Source: Nelumbo lutea
Lineage: Eukaryota; Streptophyta; Magnoliopsida; Proteales; Nelumbonaceae
NCBI GenBank assembly: GCA_022828595.1
Contig: JAKGHH010000003.1
Coordinates: 17,732,934 to 17,796,933, forward strand
Length of the DNA stretch: 64,000 nt
Reading direction: 5' to 3'
This document shows, piece by piece, positions 10,301-21,311 of the stretch (the stretch's first letter is position 1; each line of letters starts with the position of its first letter). The notes under the pieces were generated by a model. It did not search any database. It was not told where the DNA came from and saw only the letters and a program-made list of their open reading frames with translations. The translations under genes and the position numbers were made by a program.

Positions 10301-11166
10301 CGGGCAAGCTCGGTTCAGGTCGGTATAGTCGACGCACATGCGCCACTTGCCGCTTGCCTTTTTTACCAACACCGGGTTGGCCACCTAGCTCGGGTAATGG
10401 ACTTCCCTTATGAAGTTTGTTGCGAGGAGCTTCTTGAGCTCCTCGTCGACCGCTCTCCAGCGTTCTGGGGCTAAATTGCGTTTCTTCTGTCTGACGGGTC
10501 TGACTACAGGGTCAGTACTAAGTTTGTGAGTTATCAGTCCGGGGCTAATGCCGGGCATGTCGGCCGCGGACCAGGCAAAAATATCTAAATTTTGAAGTAA
10601 AAAACTCACCAGTTCGACTCGTAGGGGGTTTTCGATGGAAGCTCCGATGCTTAGTGTGCGAGCTGGGTCCGTAGCTGAAGTCGGGATTGCGACAGTTTCC
10701 TCCGTGGGAGAAGCTCGTTCCTCACCTTGCTCCGCAGGCCGCTCCAGTTCGAGGTCGTTGGCTGCCTTGGTTTTCCCTTCAAGGCGGCAACGTAGCACTT
10801 GCGGGACTCGAGCTGGTCGCCCCGCGCTACCCCTATACCGAAGTCCGTAGGGAACTTCATGGCCAAATAGTAGGTGGAGACCGCCGCCCGTAGGATATGC
10901 GTGATCGGCCGCCCTATTATGGCATTGTATGGGGAGGGGGTCGCGACTACCAGGAAATCATGGTTGAGTCTGACCGCACAAGGCCATGTGCCGACTTCCA
11001 CAGGGACAGTTACTTTTCCGAGGGGCCTGACTTCCTCTCCGCTGAAACCCACCAAGGGAGTGTTTGCGGGCTTCAGCTCACTCCTCCGTAACTGCAGCTG
11101 GTCAAATGTTGATTTGAAGAGGATGTCCGCTGAGCTGCCCGAATCTACGAGTACGGGCCTGACCAC
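7392..11166 (-). pseudogene. pol of element 1 (protease, RT, RNase H x2, integrase), degenerate
   Basis: Domains in - strand order: protease (VLVDSGSSADILF), RT (PLPRIDRLVD, FLDAYSGYNQ, YVDD), classical RNase H (YLSASDEAV, LTDKPLRQVL), an archaeal-type RNase H (ILHVDGSSNRQGSGAGIVL, SNNEAEYEAL, CSDSQLVVNQ), and integrase with an HHCC zinc region (CDKCQKH) and DDE residues (GIDLLGPF, ISDNGKQFED, QTEVMNRA). Breaks: 1-bp loss near 10,775; TAG at 10385-10387; TAA at 9968-9970; 1-bp loss near 9,515; TGA at 7644-7646. The product would replicate and integrate the element, but this copy cannot make a full one. Confidence 0.93.
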
Positions 11167-11199
11167 GAACCCATGTGGTCATGGGTTCGGTTCCCACAT
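11167..11199 (-). other. Gag deletion junction with inverted repeat
   Basis: Protease sequence runs almost directly into the primer site, whereas element 2 has about 2 kb of gag there. The join contains GAACCCATG (11167-11175), TGGT, CATGGGTTC (11180-11188): perfect 9-bp arms. A second pair, GACCAC (11161-11166) and GTGGTC (11175-11180), overlaps it. Confidence 0.7.
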
Positions 11200-11208
11200 A
11201 CGGCGCCA
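11200..11208 (-). promoter_or_regulatory. Primer binding site, element 1
   Basis: On the - strand TGGCGCCGT lies two bases after the 5' LTR. It is complementary to a tRNA ending ACGGCGCCA; plant tRNA-Asp(GUC), from general knowledge, ends this way. Element 3 has the same 9 bases; element 2 has two G-to-A changes (plus strand). Confidence 0.65.
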
Positions 11209-11210
11209 AT

Positions 11211-12344
11211 TGATGGAACGTGATCCGGCCGGTCTTAGCTATCCGCTGCCTTGCTTCCGAACGGGGTAGCAGGGAACCTGAAACGGAGGAGATGAGGAAG
11301 CTCCGGGGGGAACCCGGTGTAGAGGCTCCGAAGCTCAAGTTAGAATCCTTCAAAAGCAAGGTAATACCAGATAGCGCAAAGTTTGCATACCTCCGTTGTC
11401 GAGGGGCAGGGGCTCTTATAGTCACTTCGTGCACTTGTCCCGGGGCCCTTGTCAGGTCAAGTATGATTACCCTTGTGCTTGTCAATTCGGCCGTCGTCCT
11501 TTCTGCTGAGATAGAACCGTCACTACCTAACCATCATCTAACCGGAGATGGCGGTGTCAGTGGCGGTGGTAAGTGGCCGTTTAGGGTGCTACCGCCAAAC
11601 GTCAGATCTCAGTCAAGCGCAGCGCCCTTGGGCACGAACTTCCTTAGTGTCAGGCGTGGTACGACTTGTTTGGTTTTGGTGCCAAGTGATGTGAAGTGCT
11701 GAGCGAGCCGGTCTTGAGCTCGGAGGTATCTGTAGGGCAGGTCAGTTCGGCGAAGTGTATCCCGAGCTGTTACAAGGTGGGTCAGTTCGACGAAGTGTAT
11801 CCCGAGCTGTTACAAGGTGGGTCAGTTCGGCGAAGTGTATCCCGACCTGTTACAAAGTGGGTCAGTTCGGCGAAGTGTATCCCGAGCTGTTACAAGGTGG
11901 GTCAGTTCGACGAAGTGTATCCCGAGCTGTTACATGGTGGGTCAGTTCGGCGAAGTGTATCCCGAGCTGTTACAAGGTGGGTCAGTTCGGCGAAGTGTAT
12001 CCCGAGCTGTTACAAGGTGGGTCAGTTCGGCGAAGTGTATCCTGAGCTGTTACAAGGGTCAGTTCAGCGAAGTGTATCCCGAGCTGTTATAAGGTGGGTC
12101 AGTTCGGCGAAGTGTATCCCGAGCTGTTACAAGGTTAGTTTGGCAAGTATAACCCGAGCTGTTACAAGGTTAGTTTGACAAGTATAACCCGAGTTGTTAC
12201 AAGGTGTGTCAGTTCGGGCCCCCGGTAGGGAGTTCAGTCCGCTCGTGTCCCCTTGTTCCCGCCTAAGCTTGACCCTTTTTACCGAGCTGTTGTTTCTGCC
12301 ACGTGTCACGTAATAGAGAGGTCGGGCCAAATCTTCCTTCATCA
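11211..12344 (-). repeat. Element 1 LTR (5' LTR, right), 1134 bp
   Basis: Same ends as the left LTR but 154 bp longer, almost wholly because its tandem array has about four more units. A TATA-like box on the - strand lies at 11415-11420 (TATAAG), downstream of the array in the element's orientation, and would start genomic transcription. Confidence 0.93.
11741..12208. repeat. 40-bp tandem array in U3, about 12 units
   Basis: Ten regular units (most exactly 40 bp, one 37 bp) followed by two degenerate ones that read TTTG(G/A)CAAGTATAACCC. The left LTR of the same element has only about eight units. Confidence 0.97.
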
Positions 12345-13675
12345 TTATCGTGTCAGTAGTTGTGATTTCATTTGAAATAGTGATACATAAGCGTCATATA
12401 TATATATATATATATGTTTAAATATTGCTTAGTAGAGTGATCAAAGTAAGTATGGACATTTTGTATCTTTTCTTTTATCTGAAACAGTTATGTGAAACTT
12501 TCACTTTGAGAGGTTTTTATTGTTGCATTTTCATTTTGTCTACACCTAATGGCACTTATGTATAATATAATAAAACACAATAAATAAACAATTGTTGCAT
12601 CATACAGATACAATCTAATGCATGAATTGAATGCAATGAACACAACATGGCAATAGAGAGAGAGAAAAGAAGTTTTCTGTAGTCTCTAGTTGATAAGATA
12701 ATGAAAAAAGCACAGAGTTGATGGATAATTAATAGAGAATATTACAACTTAGGCGAAGTGGATGGGTTGGATCCTTTAGTTGTGTTTATGATAGGGGATG
12801 GTTCTCCTTTGGAAGCATTCTTCACCCTGCAACCAAATCATCACCAATTTGTCTTCAATCCAACAAAACCATATGCACCAGATGGAAGAATGAAGAAAGT
12901 ATGAACCCATAGAACCCACCCTAACCCTATACATGAAACGTGATATCTTAATTAATATCAGGATAGACACAGGGGGCTCAATATTGTGACTGACCATTAT
13001 ATTTCCGCCATTTCCGCGGCCACAGCTCAAATGGGTACCACTTAATTGATTAAAATTCTGTAGGTCAAACTTGCAACTCCAATAGTTGCATTATTCAAGC
13101 ACATTGAAAGCTTTTGACTAGACTATTGACAGTACTCGAGACGTAAATCCGAGACAGCATGATAAGAAGATAGGCATGCCATGGCCCATGGGAGAAGGAA
13201 ACAATACACATGATGGAATGAAAGAAAAAAGAATAAGCAGAGATCGATGCACAGAAAGATGAGCCTAAAAGTGTGGTCGCTCGCCCCACCTGTGATGGGA
13301 GTGAGTGTTGTGCAACAGTACGTCTCAATGGATTAGGGCTCACTACTCATGGTGCAATTTGTCAGTCATCAGATTGGACAAGCAAAGTAGTATTGGACTT
13401 GAGGAGTCTAAGTGCAGATTCTGTAATTGGACTCAGTGGTAGTAGTTATAGTTAATTCCAGCTGTAAAACATTTGGGTAGAGACCATATTCATTCATTGA
13501 TTTACTGATACTGAACTACTGATTTCTTACTTTCATTCATGTATACATCAATATCACTCAAACAATATCTCGATATACTCTTGAAATAATCAATCAAATG
13601 TTACAGAGGCCACCTTGGTTCACAAACACCACTTCATGCATGTAACTGCATGGAACAGAACGCTTTCCCCTCTGT

Positions 13676-13699
13676 ATAATAATAATAATAATAATAATA
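13676..13699. repeat. (AAT)n microsatellite
   Basis: About eight trinucleotide units, AT-rich context. Confidence 0.9.
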
Positions 13700-14877
13700 C
13701 CAACAACAACTTGCACTTCTTTTCCTTTTCCACTTCTGTAAACTCTGCGTCTTCTTTTATTTTCCAAAAGAAAAACAAAATCATACGGAAATATTTGAAA
13801 CAGTTCAGCTTTTTTTTTCTTTTTTTTTTTTGTTAGGTTAGGCTCCATTTGTTTGCAAGAAAAAATCTAAAACAGATGCAAATTTTGCACCCAGTTTAGT
13901 TTTGTTGGTGACTATGACTTGATGTGTTGTTATATTTGCTTTTCTTGTCTCATTTGCATCCATTTATATTGTAAATTTTGCATCTAATGAAAAAGTAATG
14001 CAAATTTTGCACCACTTCTTTTTTTCAATTTACATCCTAGTTTACTAAACAGATAAAACAAGGTCAAATCTAAAGAAAAAATAAACAAATATTTATATAC
14101 TCGGCCCATTTACACCACTGTAAATTAACTTCCAACTGCAAAAACCTTTAGGAGATTTGGATGCATTCCAGTTGATTGGTTATCAGTTTTTTAGGTATTA
14201 TATCTTTTCAATATCAATTTAATAATTAATTTTTAGTGATTCAGGGTCTCAGGGTTTACAAACTTGAGTTCTGGTATATCCAACTTTCTGCTTTATCAAT
14301 CTCTCAAACAACTTTCTACTTTTTAAGAATCATTAAATAAATTTGTTTGGCAGCTTTCCAACTATCTTTTCCTTCCTACTCAATATTGTTCCAACTTTTC
14401 TCCATTACTTTCTGGTCATCCATGTTCAGAACTTCAGATGCTGTATATCCATGGCCCTTTGATTGGACAGTTCAGATTGATGATCATGTGTACTGTGTCC
14501 ACCAGGTACTCATCACATTAACATGTGCTGTACTAGAAGCACCCCACCATCATGCATTGCATATAAGTTATGGAGCTGGACTATTGGACTGGTTTTTCTT
14601 TTTTATTCTTTAACCTTTTATTCTGTGAGGTTCCTCTGACAACTTATTGATAGCAGATTTTTAATCAATGAAAAGCTTTTTTACTTCATTTGACCATGAA
14701 AATACAGGGGGTTTGCTAATGGAAGAGGTAAAATTAAAACAAAAATAGATATTTTATCAAAATACTCTCAATGATGAAGTATTAACCCTGGCCTCCAAAA
14801 TATATATATTTCAAAGTATCCTTGTTTTATACATAAACATCAAATACAATTTTACTATCTCAAATTTTTATTTCCTT

Positions 14878-15100
14878 TAATCTGTTTGGTTCAAAAGGGA
14901 ATCAGAATCAGTATCAGCTGGATGGATTTTCATTCACAAGGGAGAGAGAGGGAATGGCTATTCCTTCACATGGGGGAATGATATTCCCCCAGGAATGAGA
15001 ATGAGATTTTAATTCCGCCCATTCAAACAGTTGGAAACAAAATGAATCATTCAGATTCCGATTCCAAATCCCTATTCCTGCAAATTAACCAAATGGACCC
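14878..15100. mobile_element. MITE-like foldback element, GGAAT-rich family, copy 2
   Basis: The left end reads ATCTGTTTGGTTC and the right end, reversed, GGGTCCATTTGGTTAAT. The interior shares GGAATGAGAATGAGA and a segment ending TTCAAACAGTTGGAAAC with the copy at 2972-3229. No coding potential. Target duplication not certain. Confidence 0.5.
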
Positions 15101-17451
15101 TTAGGTATTGTATAGATTTTCTTACTTTTTCCTATTTTTTCCTTCAAACAAAACACAGCCTCAGTGTTATTTCAAAAAGAAAAAAAAATTGACCCAAGAG
15201 AAGGAAGATATGAAAGAGACTATTCAAAACTTTTCAAATGTCAAAGTGAAGACTTTCATGATTCATCACGGTGACAGCATTTTACTTAACTACAGGTGAG
15301 TAAATTGAAAGGTCAAACCTAAGCGGAGGTCTTAGTATTTAACCAAAATCGTAATTATGGGCGGAAAACATGGGTGGGTTGGCTCTCGAGTTGAGATGAA
15401 CCCTAACCTAACCTAATCGATGGATTGAAGCTTGAAACCCTAACCTAACCCTAACCCAGCCCAATCTTCGACCTAATTGAACTCTAATCCAATCTAATCA
15501 TGAGATTGGGCTGGTTCTTTTGGGTTCAGGTTGGAATCATATTTATCAAATTTACAAGCACATACATAAATACACATATTATCATAGAAATAAATTACCT
15601 TTAATCATCATTCTCTGTCCCCACCCCCTTGTCACGCAGACATACTTACATACATACAAATCTTTTCAGAATAGGCAAGAATATCTAATTACAAGTGTAA
15701 TGCATGGGTTCTGGTTGCCTAAAACATGAACAAAATTTCCACCCTGATGCTAACTCAGTCATCAATCCAACCCAACTCTAATCTTTTTCTATTTGGGTTG
15801 GGTTTAGTTGGCTCAACCCAAATAGTAACTCTAAGAAAGTGAGGAAGGATGTTAAACCTACTCTCCCCACTTCTTTTACATACTTTCAACTAACTGTGAT
15901 GGTAAACCACACCTCCATGTAAAAGTACAGGCTTAACTATGGGTGCAACTTGGATGGTTTCGGGTTGGAATTTTGTCAAAACTTGAATGGGCCTGATCCA
16001 AAGCTCGAGCCCAAATGATGTAAAATGTTAATTTGGACCAACCCGCCTACTCTTGACAACAAAACCCATGCATTTTCTTTGACAGACCTTCCTTGTTAGC
16101 ATCATCAGAATCCAACGGGATCATTAATTTAGGGTTCTCTTCTGACAGAAATAATTTGATAATCTAGACCATCAGATAAGGCTCTTTATGTCCACAATTT
16201 TCTATAGCCTATAGATTTCATTGATGTATAGTTGCATTCTTAAAAGAAATGGATGGTTTACATGCTAAGGACAATTGGACTGAAATTGATACAGAGAATG
16301 TGATGAAGGAATAAATGAGGTCGTTGTCCTCATCCCAGATGGAGGACTTTTGGGTCTTTTAGATTTCCATAGACCACTAATCCTATACACAAATGTCCAT
16401 TATGATAACTAATTTTCTGGCCCTCAGAGTTCTTCTTTTGACCCAATTCCCTGACCGGACACACAAATAAATAATCCCCTTAAGAATTTCAAAATCCGCA
16501 AATAGATGTGAAATTGGAAGCTTAAAAAGTTAAAATTGACTAGTTTCCAAACCCTGGTTGGTAAGGTCTCCTACTGGTTGTAGCGGAGACTTGAGATCAA
16601 ATTCCGTCTATATCTGGGTTGGGGGGTTTATGGGTTTGAGGGATGAGTTACCCTCATTGTATAGCCCATTGAAAAAGAAAAAAGAAATGAAAAGAAAAAA
16701 CCAGCTATATCCATAAGAATTGGTACTGGGATTTGGGGAATGATTCTTCAGGTTTCTCGATTCCACCTTTTTCCTTATCATAGAGGAACCCTCCAAAGGT
16801 GGAAGTCATTTGAATTCCGTCTAATCAGGCAAAAGTAGAATGTAGATGCATTTCAGCTCCCGCAGCCCAACTCCAGGTTCCATTAAAAAAAAAGTGAATC
16901 TGAACAGCAGGTAAGGAAAAGGAAATCACACCTTCCAATTTAATGCTGCCGAAATCAATCTTAAGATGAGGTAGGTACCTTTGTCAACTTAAATGCATGT
17001 CTCCGTGTCTTACATGTATATGGCGCTTTCAATGAGGGAAGGAATTGAACAGAAATGAATTCCTCAGTGGTACATTGTCTTGTAAGAATCTCTAACATGC
17101 GCAAAGGGACCACAATGTCGATGACCTTTTACATGAGCCACATAATTCTGGGGCTACAGACCCGTATAAATGGTAATGGGTGCCTTAACTTGCCCCGCAC
17201 CTGTTCAGGAGGATTGAAACCGACCCATGAATGATCCCATCACGGAGATTATTAGCAGGAGAAAACACCAGCTTGGAACATGAGAGTGTCCATGCTTTCA
17301 CTGTATATACTTGGATTGTGAACAAAAGTTCTTATGGACAGAGCTCTTGGAGTTAGAAAAGCTGCTAGCTCCCAACATATGGATGAATCAGTGATCATGT
17401 TGATCCTTGCGCTCTGCACTCTGCCTGGATGGGACCCATCAAATGTTTCTT

Positions 17452-18364
17452 GATGATGCGCAATTCGGCCGGTCTTAGCTGTCAACGACCTTGCTTCTGA
17501 GCTGGGTAGCAGGGAACCTGAAACGGAGGAGATGAGGAAGCTCCGGGGGGAACCCGGTGTAACGGCTTCGAAGCTTAAGTTAGAATCCTTCAAAAGCAAG
17601 ATAACACCAAATAGCGCAAAGTTTGCATACCTCGTTTGTTGGGGGCAGGGGGCTCTTATAATCACTTCGCGCACTCGCTCCGAGGCCCTTGTCAGGTCGG
17701 GTATGATTACACTTGCGCTTGTCAATTCGGCCGTCGTCCTTTCTGCTGGGACAGAACCGTCACTGCCTAACCGTCTCTCTAACTGGAGATGGCGGTGTTA
17801 GTGGTAGTGGCAGGTGGCCGTTTAGAATGCGGCCACCAAGCGTCAGATCCCAAGTCAGTCAGGTGTGGCGCCCTCGGGCACGGACTTCCTCAGTGTCAGG
17901 CATGGTACGACTTGTTCGGTTTTGGTGCCCAGAAGGTGATGCGATGGTGAGCGAGGCGAAGTCTTGAGTTCGGAGGTATCTATAGGGCAGGTCAGTTCGG
18001 CGAGGTGTATCCCGAACTGTTACAAGGTTGGCCAGTTCGGCGAGGTAAATCCCGAGCTGTTACAAGGTTGGCCAGTTCGGCAAGGTATACCCCGAGCTGT
18101 TACAAGGTTGGCCAGTTCGGCGAGGTATACCCCGAGCTGTTACAAGGTTGGCCAGTTCGGCGAGGTATATCCCGAGCTGTTGCGAGGTTGGCCAGTTCGG
18201 ATTACTTTCTGGTTTTGGGCCAAGGGCGAGTTCGGGCCCCCAGTAGGGAGTTCGGTCCGCTGGTGTCCCCTTGGTGTTCACGCCTTAGGCTTGCTTTTTT
18301 GCCGAGCTGTTGTTTTTGCCACGTGTCGCATAACTGTGAGGTCGGGCCAAATCTTCCTTCATCA
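17452..18364 (-). repeat. Element 2 LTR (3' LTR, left), 913 bp
   Basis: Same TG...CA ends, five tandem units, TATA-like box at 17655-17660 (- strand). The polypurine tract adjoins at 18365-18379. Confidence 0.93.
17991..18190. repeat. 40-bp tandem array in U3, 5 units
   Basis: Five exact 40-bp periods of the variant GCCAGTTCGGCGAGGTATA(C/T), followed by a 10-bp partial unit. The right LTR also has five. Confidence 0.97.
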
Positions 18365-18727
18365 ATTGCCCCCCACTCCTCGCGCCAAGGGTCATGCCCT
18401 GGTGCGGGGAGTTTCGCGAGGTGGTAGGTGGATTTGTCCCGTCCTTCGAATCTTGATTGCGCGAGTTGCTTTTGCCAGGGTTCTTCGATTTCCGGGAAGG
18501 TGGGAAACATGCCTACTACTCATAAATGTTGATAGTTGTGACCGCGCGTTTTGAATTTCAAAAATTCGTGCCGCTGGGACGTGACAGCGGGTCATTCAAA
18601 CTTGAAAAAAGTGTGCCACTGCTGCACGTGCGCGGGCGGCTGTTAGGGAGACGTGCGGCGTAGTCGGCGCAACGTCGATTTCAAGAAGATGTGCGCTGAC
18701 GTTTCGCTCTTTTCGGAAAGACGTGCG

Positions 18728-18841
18728 CCAATCACGTCTCGACCTCATGTGACGTGCGGTCAGCGCAAATGTGGGCCGTCGAATCGTCTTTGATCTGCAC
18801 GGTCGGTTCTTGGTTACTGTAGTTATAAATAGTGAGGGATC
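18728..18841 (+). promoter_or_regulatory. Internal promoter of the antisense gene, element 2
   Basis: CCAAT at 18728-18732 and TATAAATA at 18834-18841, 193 bp before the ATG at 19034. Spacing and flanking bases match elements 1 and 3. Confidence 0.65.
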
Positions 18842-19033
18842 CCAGTCGATTTGTCACTTCTGCGGTTGGCCTACTGAGCTCGCGTCCAACTTTTCAGCTC
18901 ACGTCTAAGTTTTTTCAACTCGCGTCTAGGCTGGTTATATAGCCTCCAAGGTCTTTTTTGGCTTGTTCCCATCTCTGGAGCCTTCAAAACTTTCTTCCAG
19001 TGAGTACCTTCCTGAATCCACCTCTTTCCCTCA

Positions 19034-21008
19034 ATGTCTAGCTTTGATAGCTCAGACGACTCAAGTAGGGCTGACGTAGGTTCTACAAACCGAGCCGTAT
19101 CCCCCGACTGCCTCAGTGATCCTGAGGTGGAACTCGAGGACTATGAACCAGTAGGATGAGCCGCTTCGGGCAGTTTGGCGTCTACCTCTCGCCGAGGTCG
19201 GATGCTAGACAGGTTTGGTCCCTCGACCATGACGCCTGAGGGGGTTCAATCTATACTTATCTCTTACAACCTTCCTGGGGGGTATACATATTTTATTCCT
19301 TCGGGTAGCTTTCCTTGGGAACACGGTCCTGATGAGATCGCTATTTTTCGAGAGCAGCTCGCTGTGGGGTTGCGACTTCCTTTCCACCCCCTTCTCGTCG
19401 AAGTCATAAACCACTTCGGTGTCACCATTGGCCAACTTCATCCGAACTCTATTCGGAACCTGGTGGGGACAGTTTCCCTTTTTTGCGAGCAGAATTTTCC
19501 CTTAGACTTAGAGATATTCTCCTCCATCTTGATGCTCAAGAGACAGGCGGGTTCTCTTCCTGGGGGAAGACGGGCATATTACCTTTCTCCTCGCCAGGGC
19601 TTTAAGCTTCTGCACGATCTTCCTAATAAGGTCCCAGCGTGGAAGTGGGACTACTTTGGTGTGCGAAGTGCACAAGGATGGCCCTTTCAGACCGGGTGGG
19701 GTGAGGCCGCTCCTGATTCAGGTGTTACTCTCGATAAAGAGACGGTGAAGGGCCTCCGGCAATGGGCACGGCAAGGTTTAAAGTGCCATCACTACTTAAC
19801 GGAGGTCAAGCTTATTGCGGCCGGCCTGAGTTCGGGTAGGTTTCTAGCTATGCGGTTTCTTGCTTGCTTTGTTACTTCATTTTTTCTGATGTCGAACTCG
19901 TTTCTATAGGTGTGATGGACGCGGAGAGAACTCGTGGGGGGCGTCTGTTCCAAGGTATGAAGAGGAGGAAGCAGGTCGCCAAGCGAACTCGTACCGAGCT
20001 GCCCCTGGATGAGGAGCCCCAAGTTCCAGACCACACGCTGGAGGATCTGCCCAGGGAGCCCGAGGTGACTCCACTGATGCATGAAACTGTCGGGGCACCT
20101 TACGCTGAGACCACTCATACGAGCGCTCCTGCATACTCAAGTGCTCCTGCCCACTCTGTGTCCGCTCATACGCGGGCTGGGCTCTCGGGTTCGGGAGCTC
20201 AAGGAGAGTTCAGGAGCGTATTGACGTCGAACTACGCTCTTCAGAAGAGTAGGGAGGCTACTTTCCCTGAGGAGATCGTGGCGTGGACCGATCTTCCTTT
20301 GAATCAGGTCGCCTGCCGCGCCGTAACACATGCTATGGTGGTAAGTTAGATTCCGTCTGCCTTTTTCTTTTTCTGTCGCTTTTGCTGTTATTGCTCACTT
20401 GTTTCTTTTGGTAGGTGAATTCTTCGATTCATGCCTTAGCAGCCCAAGTGGAGAGGAGCTCGCGACAGGCGCGAGCTGCTGAGGCTGCCGCCCATGCTGC
20501 CGAAGAGGCTTTCCGTGCTGCAGAGGCGAATACCCGAGCTGTTGAGGCGGCCGCTTATGTTGCCGAAGAGGCTGCTCGCGTCGCAATGGCCAGGCAGGCA
20601 AGGTCTCAGCGTGATGCCGAGGCCATGGGGGTAGTTGTCAAGCACATGGCGGACTTGAAGTTGGATTTGCAGCATCAAGTCGAATATTTTCAGGAGGACA
20701 TCAGGGAGAGAACACAGATTTTTTCCCAAGGCATTGAAGATGGCAAGAAGAAGGTCATTGAAGACTACATTGCCTCTTCGCATTTTGACGATCTGATGGT
20801 GAATTCTTACAGAAGGGGGTTCAAACTGAGTAGGTGGATGATCCGGAACACGTACCCCGACCTCGATGTTAGTGCCATATCCACTTCGTGTATAACTCAG
20901 GAGATGGCCGATGCTGCCGATGGCGAGCCGGACTTTGAAGGAGAGGCAAGGCCTTCGGGTGTTGTTGAAATGCCTTCTGATGGCGAAGAAGTTGCTCCGG
21001 GCATGTAA
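19034..21008 (+). pseudogene. Antisense spliced gene of the retroelement, copy 2
   Basis: Exons 19034-19835, 19910-20340 and 20415-21008; introns of 74 bp each, with the same GT/AG ends and phases as copy 1. The only break seen is a TGA at 19157-19159, where copy 1 has CGA. Past it, frames are open through all three exons. Exon 3 shows repeating AAEAAxxAAEEAxR blocks followed by a helical segment rich in charged residues and then conserved FKLSRWMIRNTYP. Interior domain PF04195-like. It sits between integrase and the 3' LTR of element 2, transcribed against pol from its own TATA box. Confidence 0.8.
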
Positions 21009-21311
21009 CAACTTTTTTTTAAGTCCCTTCTGATGGCCAATGTACTCCTGTTTCTTGCAACGGAATAGATAATCTTTTTGCCTAGGTGTTCCTTTTCCCC
21101 GAACTGATTCTTTGTCGAACTGAATACGCCACTTTCTTGTCCGGGTTATTATACTTCCGTGACCTGTTTTGCCGCGAAGGCTTTTGCAGCGAACTGATTT
21201 TTTTCCGAGCTAATAATATGCCTGACTTTTCTTTGCTTGTTTACGCCGAGGTTCCTCTTGGCTCTGCATCGTGGCCCATAGGACCTGATTTCGTCCACTT
21301 CGCTTGGCGGT

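Larger units (their letters stand above)
3542..12344 (-). mobile_element. Ty3/gypsy (Tat-type) LTR retrotransposon, element 1, gag deleted
   Basis: 8803 bp, coding orientation on the - strand. LTRs at 3542-4521 and 11211-12344 begin TG and end CA. Flanks are GTATC (3537-3541) and TTATC (12345-12349), a 5-bp duplication with one mismatch. Order on the - strand: 5' LTR (right), primer site, protease, RT, RNase H, second RNase H, integrase, then an opposite-strand gene, polypurine tract and 3' LTR (left). Gag is absent: the primer site abuts the protease active-site region. Non-autonomous and further broken by stops and frameshifts. Confidence 0.93.
12345..17451. other. Intergenic spacer between elements 1 and 2
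   Basis: AT-rich DNA with no convincing gene. It holds (TA)n at about 12399-12414, an (AAT)n run at 13676-13699, poly(T) near 13812-13830 and a MITE-like element at 14878-15100. At about 15390-15850 there are degenerate CCTAACC- and CCCAACC-type repeats. No tRNA or conserved exon is recognised. Confidence 0.5.

Noticed and set aside
3542..12344. CRISPR-like array (regular 40-bp repeats)
   Set aside because: Tandem units abut with no spacers, in a plant LTR; this is a minisatellite.
14347..14613. Possible small exon or gene (88 codons, + strand)
   Set aside because: No recognised domain and no supporting exons nearby; AT-rich spacer.
15390..15470. Telomere-like CCCTAA repeats
   Set aside because: Units are irregular CCTAACC / CCCTAACC rather than the plant CCCTAAA array, and they continue into CCCAACC repeats; low-complexity transposon-derived sequence is more likely.
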